Assembly (NCBI GenBank): GCA_000824825.2
Contig: LM655246.1
Span: 1 to 64,000, forward strand
DNA length: 64,000 nucleotides
Origin: Mesorhizobium sp. ORS 3324
GTDB lineage: Bacteria; Pseudomonadota; Alphaproteobacteria; Rhizobiales; Rhizobiaceae
Direction of reading: 5' to 3'
This document shows, piece by piece, positions 1 to 8,159 of this stretch (position 1 is its first letter; every line of letters starts with the position of its first letter). The notes beneath the pieces are model-generated. The model worked only from the letters and a program-made list of their open reading frames with translations, did no database searches and was not told the DNA's origin. Position numbers and translations under genes: made by a program.

Positions 1-6
1 TCGTGA

Positions 7-382
7 CGTCCTTCTCTCCACCATAACCCGCGTTCATCGCAGCCACACCCGCAATTCGCCTATGCGGCGGTGCTGCTGCCCGCCTTGTCGGAATCCATTC
101 CGATCGTCGGCGTCGTCGTGCCTGGCTCCGCCGTCATCCTCGCGATCAGCGCCCTGGCTCCGAGCGGGTGATGACTCTCTGGTTCATCGCGGCCACGGCG
201 GGCGCCGTAATCGGCGATTGCCTCTCGTTCCAGATCGGCCATCGCTATCATCGCGAGATCTTGAGATCCGACTACTGAACCGCTACCCATCACTGGTCGC
301 CCGCAGAGAAACCTTCTTCGCTCGACACGGCGACAACAGCGTCTTTCTCGCCCGCTTCACTCCCGGCGTGCGGGCCGCGTTC
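7..382 (+). pseudogene. Broken DedA/SNARE-associated family membrane protein gene
   Basis: Pieces of one DedA-type protein can be read in three frames. One frame has LSESIPIVGVVVPGSAVI and then a stop near 168. A second starts at 171 (MTLWFIAATAGAVIGDCLSF) and stops near 278. A third carries RYPSLVARRETFFARHGDNS and LARFTPGVRAAF. Their order matches the family: the PG..V membrane hairpin, the G(A/D)xxGDxLSFxxG segment, then the FFxRHG..xFxxRFxPGxR segment. The C-terminal third is missing. At least two frame changes are needed, so no functional protein is expected. The left end may begin before the window. The family identity is known from memory; the broken frames are seen directly. Confidence 0.75.
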
Positions 383-524
383 AGATCGACGATCAACCCT
401 CAATTGCGCGCGCGACGCGTCCGTGACAAGGATCCATGGAATGGAATTCCGAATCCTGCTCGACCATTAAGCCCGCCTTGTGTGTATCGCGGTGAAATGA
501 AAATCCACACACAAGTGTGAATTT

Positions 525-554
525 GGCCCGGCTGTTCGGCGGCCGGGCCTCTTT
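525..554 (+). terminator. Rho-independent terminator-like hairpin
   Basis: GGCCCGGC (525-532) pairs perfectly with GCCGGGCC (542-549), followed by TCTTTG. It lies after the broken DedA gene and just past the 3' end of the minus-strand gene at 574-867. The T-rich side fits plus-strand transcription. Confidence 0.55.
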
Positions 555-573
555 GTGTCACTGTGGCTGTCAC

Positions 574-867
574 TCAATGGTTATGCGACTGCTGGAAGCC
601 AGCCACGTCGTACTGAGATACGCTCTTCGGGTTATTGGAATTCTGCGGCTGGGTGCCTGCATACTTGCCATCGGCAACCCCATCAGGGTTGAACGCTGAC
701 CCAGGAGCAGAGCTGGCGTTACCCGGGGTAGCGCTTCCGGTCTCTGCGGTGCCGATCGTTTGGTTGGGCTGACCGGTCGTTCCGGTCACGGTGTGGACAT
801 TGCCAGCGAAAGCCGCGCCAGTGGAGGCAATGAAGAAGCCGGCTAGAATCGGAGCGAGTTGTTTCAT
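574..867 (-). CDS. Small secreted hypothetical protein
   Basis: This encodes 97 residues. The first ~22 (MKQLAPILAGFFIASTGAAFA) form a signal peptide with a typical Ala-X-Ala cleavage end. The mature part is rich in Gly, Thr, Asn, Gln and Pro, has no cysteine, and ends in QQSHNH. The start at 867 is chosen because GGAGAAC sits 4-10 nt upstream. A longer open frame to 1017 has no ribosome site and would bury the signal peptide. I do not recognise a named family. It is probably periplasmic and disordered. Confidence 0.65.
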   Translation of the reverse strand: MKQLAPILAGFFIASTGAAFAGNVHTVTGTTGQPNQTIGTAETGSATPGNASSAPGSAFNPDGVADGKYAGTQPQNSNNPKSVSQYDVAGFQQSHNH

Positions 868-1204
868 GGTTGTTCTCCAAAGCGTTTGATTTTGGGCGCC
901 TGCGTTCTCGGGAGCGCCCGGCGGTAAGGATTCAACGGTTTGGGGCCTGCCACTCGTCCCGAACTCGCGAACTCGTGATACGCCAGCCCGGCTGCTTCGG
1001 GGACTGGGCTTTTTCATGTCACAGGCTTGAAAATGAGCGAGTGAGCGGACTGTGACTTCTCTGGTTTTCGTTTCTTTTCAACGGCTTAGTTCACCTCCCC
1101 CTGTCTAACGGGTAACCTCACATCAACCACTTAGCACCCGAAGTGTCTAACTTTCGAGGCGCGCAGTGGCGCGTTTCCCATTCGTCGTTTTCGCTCCCTC
1201 GCGA
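868..1204. other. Intergenic stretch, nothing recognised
   Basis: I see no gene with plausible codon use, no EcfG-type promoter and no clear hairpin in these 337 bases. Confidence 0.5.
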
Positions 1205-1414
1205 TCACGTCAGCGGGTGCAATTCTTCAAGCCGATCAAACCAAATCGCCCTGCCCTGCTGGGCCGCGAATGTGCCGACCAGCGATTGCAGGTCGCTTGC
1301 CGAATCCTCGACGCTGATCGCTCGCAGAGCAGCGATACCGGCGACAATGGAAACTGGGCCGCAATCGCTCGCCAACAGGTTTTCGAGCGCTCGCTCAATA
1401 TGGTCGGTCATCAT
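1205..1414 (-). CDS. Small hypothetical protein coupled to a frameshifted upstream gene
   Basis: This encodes 69 residues (MMTDHIERALENLLASDC...FDRLEELHPLT) and looks like a compact, mostly helical soluble protein. The first ATG overlaps, as ATGA, the stop codon that the upstream CxxC protein would use if its frameshift were repaired. That suggests an ancestral translationally coupled pair. An AGAGG motif lies about 10 nt upstream. The frame extends to 1552 only by reading through the coding region of the other gene, so the short start is preferred. Function unknown. Confidence 0.55.
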   Translation of the reverse strand: MMTDHIERALENLLASDCGPVSIVAGIAALRAISVEDSASDLQSLVGTFAAQQGRAIWFDRLEELHPLT

Positions 1415-1670
1415 TTCGGGCCATCCTCTTTCCACACCGGCACCCGATTGATTTTGATCGCACGAGCTGCCGGATGCGCAGGCCGACGGCCTCGCGTCCG
1501 GTCGGCACGAAGGCTTCGACATCGAGCAAGCCATGGTCGCTACCGTTCTCACATTTCATGCGGCAGGCGAGCGAATCGACATCGACATCGCCGAATATCT
1601 GGATGAGGTCGGAAGGCGTGTAGTTGTGCTGTCGCTTGCAATAGCGACAGCGCACGCGCAGCAAGCGCAT
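1411..1670 (-). pseudogene. Frameshifted small zinc-ribbon-like (CxxC) protein
   Basis: From 1670 the frame reads MRLLRVRCRYCKRQHNYTP, then a DVDVDSLACRMKC segment with a second Cys pair, and HGLLDVEAFVPTGREAVGLRIRQLV. It then leaves frame. A one-base shift near 1465 restores AIKINRVPVWKEDGPK and a TGA that overlaps the next gene. I recall this ending from related rhizobial proteins, which is why I call it a single-base deletion. Unrepaired, translation runs to 1395 with an unrelated tail. The four cysteines suggest a structural zinc site. The true N-terminus may lie upstream of the ATG. Confidence 0.5.
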
Positions 1671-1753
1671 GGTGTCGTTCAAGTTCGACAGCGGAAAGTC
1701 GCGTCGCTTTGGGCCATAGGTTTCTGGAAGCCGACTGGGCGCGCGGCGAGGTG

Positions 1754-1870
1754 ATGCGCTCGCTGCGGCGCCTGATCGCTGCCGGCAACATGACCCAGAA
1801 AGAAAATGCGAAAATCGAGGCTGAACTGGCGATCGCGAGGGCGATGCTGCGCGCAGGACGGGCACTCTAA
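1754..1870 (+). CDS. Possible 38-residue hypothetical peptide
   Basis: An open frame reads MRSLRRLIAAGNMTQ then KENAKIEAELAIARAMLRA, which looks protein-like (amphipathic helix). The frame also continues upstream without an ATG (LEADWARGEV), so this may be the tail of a lost longer gene. No clear ribosome site and no known family. Weak call. Confidence 0.25.
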   Translation: MRSLRRLIAAGNMTQKENAKIEAELAIARAMLRAGRAL

Positions 1871-2043
1871 AGAGTGAGGCAACTCCCCCGCCTTATGGAT
1901 GCGTGCCAGTCATTTTAGCGAGAGCGTATATTTCTCGTTAGCCGGTGCGGTGCCTCGCCTCCGAGCCCAGCGCCGGTTAGGCCCGGCTTGTGCTGGCCTA
2001 CCCCGTCACCGAGCCGGGCCGCTCCCGTGCTAAAGGCGGCGAC

Positions 2044-2210
2044 ATGCCCTTGTCGCGCTATGGAGGTGTCTACACACCCGCCGATCTGGACTTGCTCCAG
2101 CGGGTGTTTGACCGGCTGTGCGGCGAGCGACGGCTAGCCAAGAAAGACCGGAAGGGATCAACTGGCGGCGGAAGTCATCAAGGTTCGATGCCGTCGGAAC
2201 ATCTGCCTCG
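2044..2210 (+). pseudogene. Remnant of a small rhizobial hypothetical protein
   Basis: MPLSRYGGVYTPADLDLL...RVFDRLCGERRLAKKDR is in one frame. About 40 codons in, the sense continues in another frame as RDQLAAEVIKV. I recall similar sequences as short proteins of rhizobia in which these two parts are contiguous. The gene therefore seems broken by a frameshift near 2150 and has lost its C-terminus. Confidence 0.4.
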
Positions 2211-2634
2211 CACAGCCGTTCGGTCCTGCGCCATGCCATTTTGTCAGCGCAGCAGCCCATCACCAGCTCAGGCTCAATGCAGGATCAGGCCCGCCAAGTA
2301 GACAACCAGTTCAACGGCAAGGGGGCCTGCCAGCAGCCAAAGGAACTCAAGGCCGACGGGTTGTTCAGGGTGCCTCATTGTCTGTCCCCACATGCAGGAA
2401 GCGGAATTCGAAACGCGAGCTTCCGGCGAATGTTCCGGGACTAGATCGACAGGCGCCGCCGAACTGAGACTTTGGTCTGACTTGGGCGCGCATTGGGCCC
2501 AATCGCAGTTCTCAGTGAAACATCAGAGCCGGAACGCCATTGCTTTCGCAGATCGCTGAGAATGGCCCCTGTCGGCGGTTCTGCTGGTCTTGCACCGGCT
2601 TTGGAAAAGGGGCGCACAGTATGGAGAATACGAA
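2211..2634. other. Intergenic stretch, nothing recognised
   Basis: Open frames here are short and have no known family. A GGAAC at ~2528 is not followed by GTT at the right distance. I see only the ribosome site of the next gene. Confidence 0.4.
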
Positions 2635-2934
2635 ATGAAGACGATGATCACCAATTCTGTCGCCGGCCTGTTGCTCTTGTCGGGCATCAGCGTCGCTATC
2701 GCGGATACGGTGGTTCTGGCACCTGAACAGGAAACGACCATCCGCGAGTACGTCAAGAAGGAACCCCTCGCCTCGATCAAGTTGCCGGGCGTGGAGCTGA
2801 AGGTCGGGAGCACGGTGCCCAAAAAGGTCGAACTCCATAAAGTACCCAACGTGAAATACGAATACACGGTGATCGACAATCGGACCGTGGTAGTGGACCC
2901 CGAAACCTATACGATCGTCAAAGTCCTCGACTGA
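2635..2934 (+). CDS. DUF1236 domain secreted protein
   Basis: This encodes 99 residues. Residues 1-23 form a signal peptide (SVAGLLLLSGISVAIAD). The rest is a DUF1236 module: ETTIREYVKKEP, then the GSTVPKKVELHKVP turn, and a C-terminal YEYTVIDNRTVVVDPETYTI strand pair. The start at 2635 has GGAG about 8 nt upstream. DUF1236 proteins are periplasmic or envelope proteins of alphaproteobacteria with unknown function. A second, much longer DUF1236 protein lies at 45108-46022. No EcfG site was found upstream of this one. Confidence 0.8.
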   Translation: MKTMITNSVAGLLLLSGISVAIADTVVLAPEQETTIREYVKKEPLASIKLPGVELKVGSTVPKKVELHKVPNVKYEYTVIDNRTVVVDPETYTIVKVLD

Positions 2935-3078
2935 CGGTCGCCTCCTGGCGGGAGCGCAATCGGCGCCCCCGCCCCTCGTTCGGGCCCGGTCAACTGTGCT
3001 GGGCAAGAGTAACCGCCGCCCATCGAGGCATCGCTAGGTTGCGAAACCGGGGCGCCAACGTTCGGGGCGCAAAGCCGG

Positions 3079-3945
3079 CTAGCGATCTTTCTCTAGCTTC
3101 GGTCCGGGATGTTTTCGTCGACGCACCGACGGGTCGATGTGCATTGAGAAGTCCAGGACCGTTTGAAATTCTGCGAGGTGCTGCGGAAAGTGCTGGGCAA
3201 GATACCTTACCACTTTGGCGCTCTCCATGAGTTGGAGGATATAGCCCCTGGCGGCTATCAGCTCGAGATTCCAGGTTCCGCTCCACTCCGCCGCGCGCTT
3301 GAACCTGGTGCTGAGATCGGCCAACTCGGTTTCCATGGCGGCCAATTGCCCGGCCTCGATGCCCGGGAATTGCTGCCGCGGCCTTGAAGGATCGGCAAGC
3401 TGGGATTGCGGCGTGAGAATTATGAAGACCCGTGCGGTGTTGAGCTTCACTCTCCCCAGCGCAATCATCAGCTTCGCAATCTCGACCTGCCGGCCAGGAA
3501 CGACCTGTCGAAGCAAACCGAACATTTTGAGCGGAACGACGCAATCGCTTAGAAGATCGAGGGCCTCCGGGCAGATTCCTCCGGGAAGCCGCCGGTTCAC
3601 AGGGTCGGAATAGTCCGACCGTGCAGGCGCAGCCTCGGTTTGGGGATGTTTACCCGCGACTCGATCCAACAGCGGCTCTGGCGCAACGGAGAGGCCTTCA
3701 GCCGTCAGCAAGTCTCGAAAAACGTCTTGGGCCAGCAACTGGCGGAACGCGTCCACGACGACCTCCAGCCGCTCCTGTGCTGCGGCAGCTTCGAGAATGA
3801 AAGATCGCATCTCTTCATTCCGCTTCTTCAAGCTCCCGAGAAATACGTATTTGTGAAGCGGTCCGGCCGGCTCGCACAGACCGCCTGTCAGATGAATTGC
3901 ATGTCGGCTGCTCTTCAGGGTGAGAGAGGCTTCGGCTTGCGTCAT
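3079..3945 (-). CDS. RepB C-terminal-domain-like (partition) protein
   Basis: This encodes 288 residues. The central part (PEALDLLSDCVVPLKMFGLL, then VVPGRQVEIAKLMIALGRVK) and the C-terminal KVVRYLAQHFPQHLAEFQTV resemble the RepB plasmid-partition domain (PF07506). The ParB nuclease-like N-terminal domain and an obvious HTH are absent. Its ATG overlaps the recombinase stop by 4 nt (ATGA), so the two genes are co-translated. In rhizobia such RepB-C proteins often travel with a serine recombinase as a chromosomal cassette, so a mobile-element accessory role is more likely than true plasmid partition. That is inference. Confidence 0.65.
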   Translation of the reverse strand: MTQAEASLTLKSSRHAIHLTGGLCEPAGPLHKYVFLGSLKKRNEEMRSFILEAAAAQERLEVVVDAFRQLLAQDVFRDLLTAEGLSVAPEPLLDRVAGKHPQTEAAPARSDYSDPVNRRLPGGICPEALDLLSDCVVPLKMFGLLRQVVPGRQVEIAKLMIALGRVKLNTARVFIILTPQSQLADPSRPRQQFPGIEAGQLAAMETELADLSTRFKRAAEWSGTWNLELIAARGYILQLMESAKVVRYLAQHFPQHLAEFQTVLDFSMHIDPSVRRRKHPGPKLEKDR

Positions 3946-5384
3946 GCTCCTCCGATCGGTGCTCGTCTTGCCATTGCGACCAGCGGCTCCAGGGACGGAA
4001 ACAGGAAGGCGTCAAGGCGCACGCCGTTGTTTGGGGAAAGCATGGGAGGCGCCTGCTCTGCCATCCACGCGGGAGCAATGAAGTAGTCGCGGACGGTGAC
4101 ATTGTCGGGCAGCACCCGGATCAGCACCGAAATGTCAGCGCCCAACAGCCGGCGCTTGTGGAATGGCCAGTGAGAATAGCCATAAGGCGAGGACCGGCAG
4201 CGGGCGATCCAAACCGCGATCGTGAATGAATCGTTGATCGTCAAGAGCTGCGTCTTGGGATTGTAAAGCGCAAGCCCGCCTGCCTGGCCAATCGCGGCCA
4301 CAAAATCCTGAATGATATCCATGCGGCGGCGATGAAGCTTGGTAATGACTCTGAAGTAGCGGTAGTTCGCTGAGGCTTCATATCCGACAAGGTCATAGGC
4401 CGCCTGAAGGGTTCCGAAGCGATGGATGTACATGCTTTTCGTTGGGCCGCCGGGCGCTGTCGCATTGATTATTTGGCCCGAGAGCGATCCTTGCTCTACG
4501 AGAAGCCTGGCGAGGTCGGTGAGCAGCTGATCGTTGCTGATCCGGGTGGCACGGGCCTTGGCTATTGCTTGGGCGCGCTCGAAGAGCTTTCGGCTGACCA
4601 GCGGCTCTGACACGTTGTCCGCGCGAATCCATGCACTTGGCGGATTCCTCACCCGACTGGTATGCAGCCTTTCGGATGTCCGGTTCCAGACATTGTTGCC
4701 AATGTACTTTTCATTCCTCAGGATCGAACGCACCGACGCGGTTGTCCATGGCCGGTCCAGGTCGGTCACAACGCCGCGCTCGTTAAGCTCTCGCGCGATC
4801 CGGACCTCCAGCTTGCCCTTCAAAAATTGCTTGAAGATCCAGCGCACGGTGGCGATCTCAGCCTCGGGCCCAGGCACGAGGATGACACGGTCGGACGCCA
4901 AGGCCTTCCATTCACGGCGTTTCAGGATCGCCTTGGGTTTCCCTGCAGCATCGACGAGCACGCGCCGCAGGCCATAGCCAGCGTAGCCGCCTCCGCGAAA
5001 ACCCATCTTGACCACTCGGGTTTGATCGATGAAGACTTTCTGCGAAAGCATGCGGCTCAGCTCTGCAGCCATGCTGCGTTTGATGGCCTTCAGCACATCC
5101 GATCCGACACTGCCATCGTTCGCAAACTGCTCGGCGCAGTACTCGATGCGCACTCCGGCCCTTTGGCATCGGTATTCGTAGGATGCGCTTTCATCAATAT
5201 TCTGGAAGCGGCCCCAACGGCTCACGTCGTAGACGACGACCGTTTCGAAATCGGCCTGCCCGCTTTCAACATCCGCCAGCAGCCGCTGCAAAGCGGGGCG
5301 CCTTTCGATGTTGAGACCGCTGCGGCCGGCGTCCTCATAGGTAGCGACTATCTCGTGAGGCCGACAGCGACTTCGGCGTGTCAT
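3942..5384 (-). CDS. Large serine recombinase, N-terminally truncated
   Basis: This encodes 480 residues. The resolvase catalytic domain begins mid-way at EIVATYEDAGRSG and keeps VVYDVSRWGRFQ. It is followed by the recombinase domain (GYAGYGLRRV, VRSILRNEKYIGNNVWN) and a long C-terminal region. The expected first 40-50 residues, with the catalytic serine (YxRxSxxxQ type), are missing, and an in-frame stop lies eight codons upstream of the ATG at 5384. The enzyme is therefore probably inactive even if made. Exactly where homology stops, a 5'-truncated hicB begins in the opposite orientation. Confidence 0.75.
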   Translation of the reverse strand: MTRRSRCRPHEIVATYEDAGRSGLNIERRPALQRLLADVESGQADFETVVVYDVSRWGRFQNIDESASYEYRCQRAGVRIEYCAEQFANDGSVGSDVLKAIKRSMAAELSRMLSQKVFIDQTRVVKMGFRGGGYAGYGLRRVLVDAAGKPKAILKRREWKALASDRVILVPGPEAEIATVRWIFKQFLKGKLEVRIARELNERGVVTDLDRPWTTASVRSILRNEKYIGNNVWNRTSERLHTSRVRNPPSAWIRADNVSEPLVSRKLFERAQAIAKARATRISNDQLLTDLARLLVEQGSLSGQIINATAPGGPTKSMYIHRFGTLQAAYDLVGYEASANYRYFRVITKLHRRRMDIIQDFVAAIGQAGGLALYNPKTQLLTINDSFTIAVWIARCRSSPYGYSHWPFHKRRLLGADISVLIRVLPDNVTVRDYFIAPAWMAEQAPPMLSPNNGVRLDAFLFPSLEPLVAMARRAPIGGA

Positions 5385-5605
5385 TCCCGGACTTGCCCGG
5401 CGTCGTCACGGCCGGCAGGACAATCGCCGAAGCATGCGAGCTCGCCGAGCAGGCTCTCGCATTTCACATCGAAGGCCTCTTAGAAGACGGCGAAGCTGTT
5501 CCGGAGCCGACTTATCCTGATCAGTTGATGAATGACAAAGACGTGGCCGCGACTGTCGAGGTTCGTCTAAGGGCCGCCACGGATTTCCCACGTCGGCTCA
5601 GCTAG
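5357..5605 (+). pseudogene. 5'-truncated HicB-family antitoxin fragment
   Basis: From about 5357 the frame reads EADSDFGVSFPDLPGVVTAG, then EACELAEQALAFHIEGLLED, both hallmarks of the HicB partial RNase-H-fold domain. The first ~10 residues (MxYxAxIEK type) and any hicA toxin gene upstream are missing. An in-frame stop lies at 5342 inside the recombinase gene. A GTG at 5378 could still start an 75-residue product. The C-terminal sequence after LRAATD is short, with no recognisable DNA-binding domain. HicB normally neutralises the HicA mRNA interferase; here no partner is present. Confidence 0.7.
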
Positions 5606-5817
5606 CGAATGGTCGCGTCTCCCTCAGCGCCGCGCAGCTTGGTCCCGCCGGTCCCTTCGCACTCAGCGCAAACAACGGTGACTCCAGGACACCTGTACTG
5701 ATGTGTGCCCGCCGGACAGCAATGCCCGTTGGAGCTGCGCCACCGCGGACATTCGAAGACCGCGCCGGTGCCGCCGCAGCCCTGGCACTCGCCTGTTTCG
5801 GATATTAACAAACTCAC
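5602..5817 (-). CDS. Small cysteine-rich protein with CxxCxGxG motifs
   Basis: This encodes 71 residues if translation starts at the GTG at 5817, which has GAGGGA 9 nt upstream; a TTG at 5826 is in frame too. It contains CQGCGGTG near the N-terminus, a middle set of cysteines (HCCPAGTHQYRCPG) and CAECEGTGG near the end. Paired CxxCxGxG units are the DnaJ zinc-centre type, so a small zinc-binding, perhaps chaperone-associated, protein is plausible. No J-domain is present. Its end overlaps the hicB remnant by 4 nt, convergently. Confidence 0.5.
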   Translation of the reverse strand: MSLLISETGECQGCGGTGAVFECPRWRSSNGHCCPAGTHQYRCPGVTVVCAECEGTGGTKLRGAEGDATIR

Positions 5818-6154
5818 TTTGCCCAATCCCTCGGCGCCGCAGCGCCGCTACCCCTCGAACCGGCGGAGCCCAGCCGCCATCTCCTGACATTACCATACGG
5901 CAATTAAGGTTTTTCTAAAGAGCTAAATCTGCGCGAACATCATTCCCGGTGAATATTCGCCACGCTTGCCCGATCCGCCGTGCCAATCCCTTGGTGTCGT
6001 CTTTCCCATTTGGCAACCATGGCCTTCAACCACCGGGAAACCCTGACTCATTTCGTGAGCGGGCTCCGCCGCCGTTCCGCCGCAATGCGAGCCCACTGCG
6101 GCCGGGTACGCCCCTGTTTCTTTTGGTCTTTGGGGCTTCGAAGGAGTTCTGGAG
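5818..6154. other. Intergenic stretch before the lipoprotein gene
   Basis: No gene recognised in these 337 bases. It presumably holds the promoter of the lipoprotein gene, but no EcfG-type site with the right spacing is visible. AAGGAG at ~6141 is the downstream ribosome site. Confidence 0.4.
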
Positions 6155-6472
6155 ATGATGATCAAGAAGGCTATTCTGGCGGTGCTTATGACCGCGGCGC
6201 TTGCCGGATGCGAGACTCAAACAGAGGGCCAGCAGCGGGCCACCACGGGCGCGCTGATCGGCGGTGCCGGCGGCGCGCTCGTCGGCCAGGCGATCGGCGG
6301 CAACACCAAAAGCACGGTAATCGGCGCTGCGAGCGGCGCCTTGCTCGGTGCGGTCGTCGGCAGCGCCACCACCCCGCAGCGCCGCGGCGAGCAGCTCTGC
6401 CGCTACCAGGACCGTTACGGCCGCATATATACCGCGCCCTGCGACGACCGGTACTACAACGGCGATTATTGA
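6155..6472 (+). CDS. Glycine-zipper outer-membrane lipoprotein
   Basis: This encodes 105 residues. The signal peptide ends in a lipobox, LAGC, with Cys near residue 19. It is followed by a glycine-zipper double segment (GALIGGAGGALVGQAIGG and GAASGALLGAVVG) of the 17 kDa antigen / YMGG-like type, and a short C-terminus with a Cys pair (CRYQD, CDDRYY). Such lipoproteins sit in the outer membrane and are linked to envelope integrity. AAGGAG precedes the start; two adjacent ATGs are possible. A strong terminator follows. Confidence 0.85.
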   Translation: MMIKKAILAVLMTAALAGCETQTEGQQRATTGALIGGAGGALVGQAIGGNTKSTVIGAASGALLGAVVGSATTPQRRGEQLCRYQDRYGRIYTAPCDDRYYNGDY

Positions 6473-6493
6473 GCGAGGGCCGTTGAAATCATG

Positions 6494-6526
6494 GGAGCCG
6501 GCGCACTCTGGGCCGGCTCCTTTCTT
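6494..6526 (+). terminator. Rho-independent terminator after the lipoprotein gene
   Basis: A perfect 9-bp stem, GGAGCCGGC (6494-6502) with GCCGGCTCC (6512-6520), has a 9-nt loop and is followed directly by TTTCTT. It separates the lipoprotein gene from the methyltransferase gene. Confidence 0.85.
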
Positions 6527-6595
6527 ACCGTCATCCTTTTGCACACTTCGCGATGTAGAAGCATCTCAGTGGCGGGGTTTGCATGAGGAGGTCGA

Positions 6596-7222
6596 ATGAC
6601 GACAAGCCTTGGGGCCCTGAAGACCCTCGGAAAGCAAGCCGTAAAGCGCCTGATCGGCTATGACTCCCGCAACTGGCTGCGCATCCGCCAGATAGAAGCC
6701 TTCACAGCATTTCTCGAAGCAGCCAACCGCAAATCGCGCGACGTGATCGAGGTTTCGCCGGGCTGGAATCGCTATTGGCGGGCGATGTGCCCGCACTACC
6801 GCTCGGTGGATTTCCCCGACTTCGATATCTGCGAGGACCGCACCGACGAGCAATATTCGATCGTGATAGCCGACCAGGTGCTGGAGCATGTGCAGCGCCC
6901 GCTTGCAGCGGCCGCCAACATCCACGCCATGACCAAGCCCGGCGGCTGGGCGATGGTGGCGACACCCTTCCTGTTCCGCGTCCATGCCCGACCGCACGAC
7001 TACAACCGCTGGACGCCGGCGGGGCTGAAGCAGGTCATGATCGAGGGCGGCTTCGCTGAGAGCGAAGTTCAAGTCTTCGGCTGGGGCAACAAGGCCTGCG
7101 CGAAGGCGCACATCGGCGGCCCGGTGCGGGCGTATGGCCTGTGGCGTGATCTCAGCAACGATGAAGAATATCCGCTGATGGTTTGGGCGTTCGCCAAGAG
7201 AACGCCCGCGCCAGCGCGTTGA
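6596..7222 (+). CDS. Class I SAM-dependent methyltransferase
   Basis: This encodes 208 residues. The core shows DVIEVSPGW (motif I position), VDFPDFDICED (acidic end of strand 2), YSIVIADQVLEHVQRP (motif IV) and KPGGWAMVATPF (post-motif), as in Methyltransf_11/23 proteins. The substrate cannot be told. AGGAGG stands 5 nt before the ATG. The gene is alone between a terminator and a pseudogene. Motif I is unusual because SPGW replaces the GxGxG pattern, so SAM binding may differ. Confidence 0.75.
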   Translation: MTTSLGALKTLGKQAVKRLIGYDSRNWLRIRQIEAFTAFLEAANRKSRDVIEVSPGWNRYWRAMCPHYRSVDFPDFDICEDRTDEQYSIVIADQVLEHVQRPLAAAANIHAMTKPGGWAMVATPFLFRVHARPHDYNRWTPAGLKQVMIEGGFAESEVQVFGWGNKACAKAHIGGPVRAYGLWRDLSNDEEYPLMVWAFAKRTPAPAR

Positions 7223-7322
7223 AGCTGACGGCTTTGCTGATAGGCAAAACAAGGAGCGCTGAAAATGCCCCGCGCGTAGAAGCCCAGAACGATGCCTGGG
7301 CTGACTGATGATGGCCAGATCG

Positions 7323-7735
7323 TCAGAATTTGTAGCTCGCACCAACGCGAACTGCGTGGTCCCGGATCTTCATAGATTCGATCGCACCCGGGAAGAGTGG
7401 CGCAAGACTTCCATTGGCGGTCCCGAAATCCGGGTAGCGATACTCAACACGCGCGCTCCATTTGTCGGCGAACGCGTATTCGAGCCCGGCTCCGATGGTC
7501 CATCCGGTTTTGGTCTTCGTCCAGGCCTGCAACGTTGCCGGGTCGGGGCCACCCTCAAAGCGAAAATTGCCAAAGGCAACGCCGCCAGTGAGTGACGTAG
7601 GGCAGGAAGCGACCGAAGGCATAACCAACCCTGACGCGCGCCGAGCCCTGCCAGCGCAGATCGGCGCTTCCGGCGCTCCGGCCGCGGAAGGGGCATGCGA
7701 TAGAAAGACCATCCGGCCTGCCGGACGTGCGTGAC
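7323..7735 (-). pseudogene. Frameshifted outer-membrane beta-barrel protein (C-terminal half)
   Basis: Reading leftwards, one frame gives ADLRWQGSARVRVGYAFGRF then LPYVT. The next gives GGVAFGNFRFEGG, TGWTIGAGLEYAFADKWSAR, VEYRYPDFG and ends HAVRVGASYKF. This is the Omp25/porin-like barrel of rhizobia, ending in aromatic F. The two frames meet at a CACTCACT near 7595, where a 4-bp tandem duplication explains the shift. The signal peptide and first strands are missing, so the gene is also truncated at the 5' side. Confidence 0.7.
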
Positions 7736-7937
7736 CCTGTCGATGCAACTGACCTGCTCGCGCACCTCGTCTCGCCAATTCCTCAAGCCTGCTGGTCAAC
7801 TCGGCTCGTTTCAGCTTCAACTCTCATACCCCGCCTCGTCTCGTTTCGACTTGAGACAAGGGTAAATGAGCTCGCTCAGGAGATGTGGTGGTTTTTGCTA
7901 CCTAATGCCGGGACGAAGCGCAGTCGCGACCATAGGA

Positions 7938-8159
7938 CTAGTCGAACTTCAGTCTCTGTGATCCTATCGCCTTGAGGCACTGGGCGAAGAAGACGGCGCT
8001 AAAGCGTCCGCGTGACAGCTTGTTGCTGATGTTCGCCTCTTTCTCGTCGACCCCGATGGCCGCCAGCTTTTCAACCAGATCGGCATAGCTGAGGCCCCGA
8101 AGCTTCAGCTCGGCCTTCAGAAGCCCGCTAACCAGCCGTTCCCATTTGGTCTCCGTCAT
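7938..8159 (-). CDS. DUF6471 domain protein
   Basis: This encodes 73 residues (MTETKWERLVSGLLKAELKL...FFAQCLKAIG). The start at 8159 is supported by GGAGG 7 nt upstream; the open frame to 8255 lacks such a site. The LSYADLVEKLAAIGV and EKEANISNKLSRGRF segments suggest a helix-turn-helix-like fold, matching what I know as DUF6471. It is possibly a small DNA-binding regulator. It lies alone near the integrase gene. Confidence 0.7.
   Translation of the reverse strand: MTETKWERLVSGLLKAELKLRGLSYADLVEKLAAIGVDEKEANISNKLSRGRFSAVFFAQCLKAIGSQRLKFD

Noticed and set aside
2528..2560. EcfG promoter for the DUF1236 gene at 2635
   Set aside because: GGAAC is not followed by GTT at 16-18 nt.
3079..3945. 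Evidence that the window is a repABC plasmid
   Set aside because: Only a RepB-C-like protein next to a recombinase; no repA, repC or ParB N-terminal domain.
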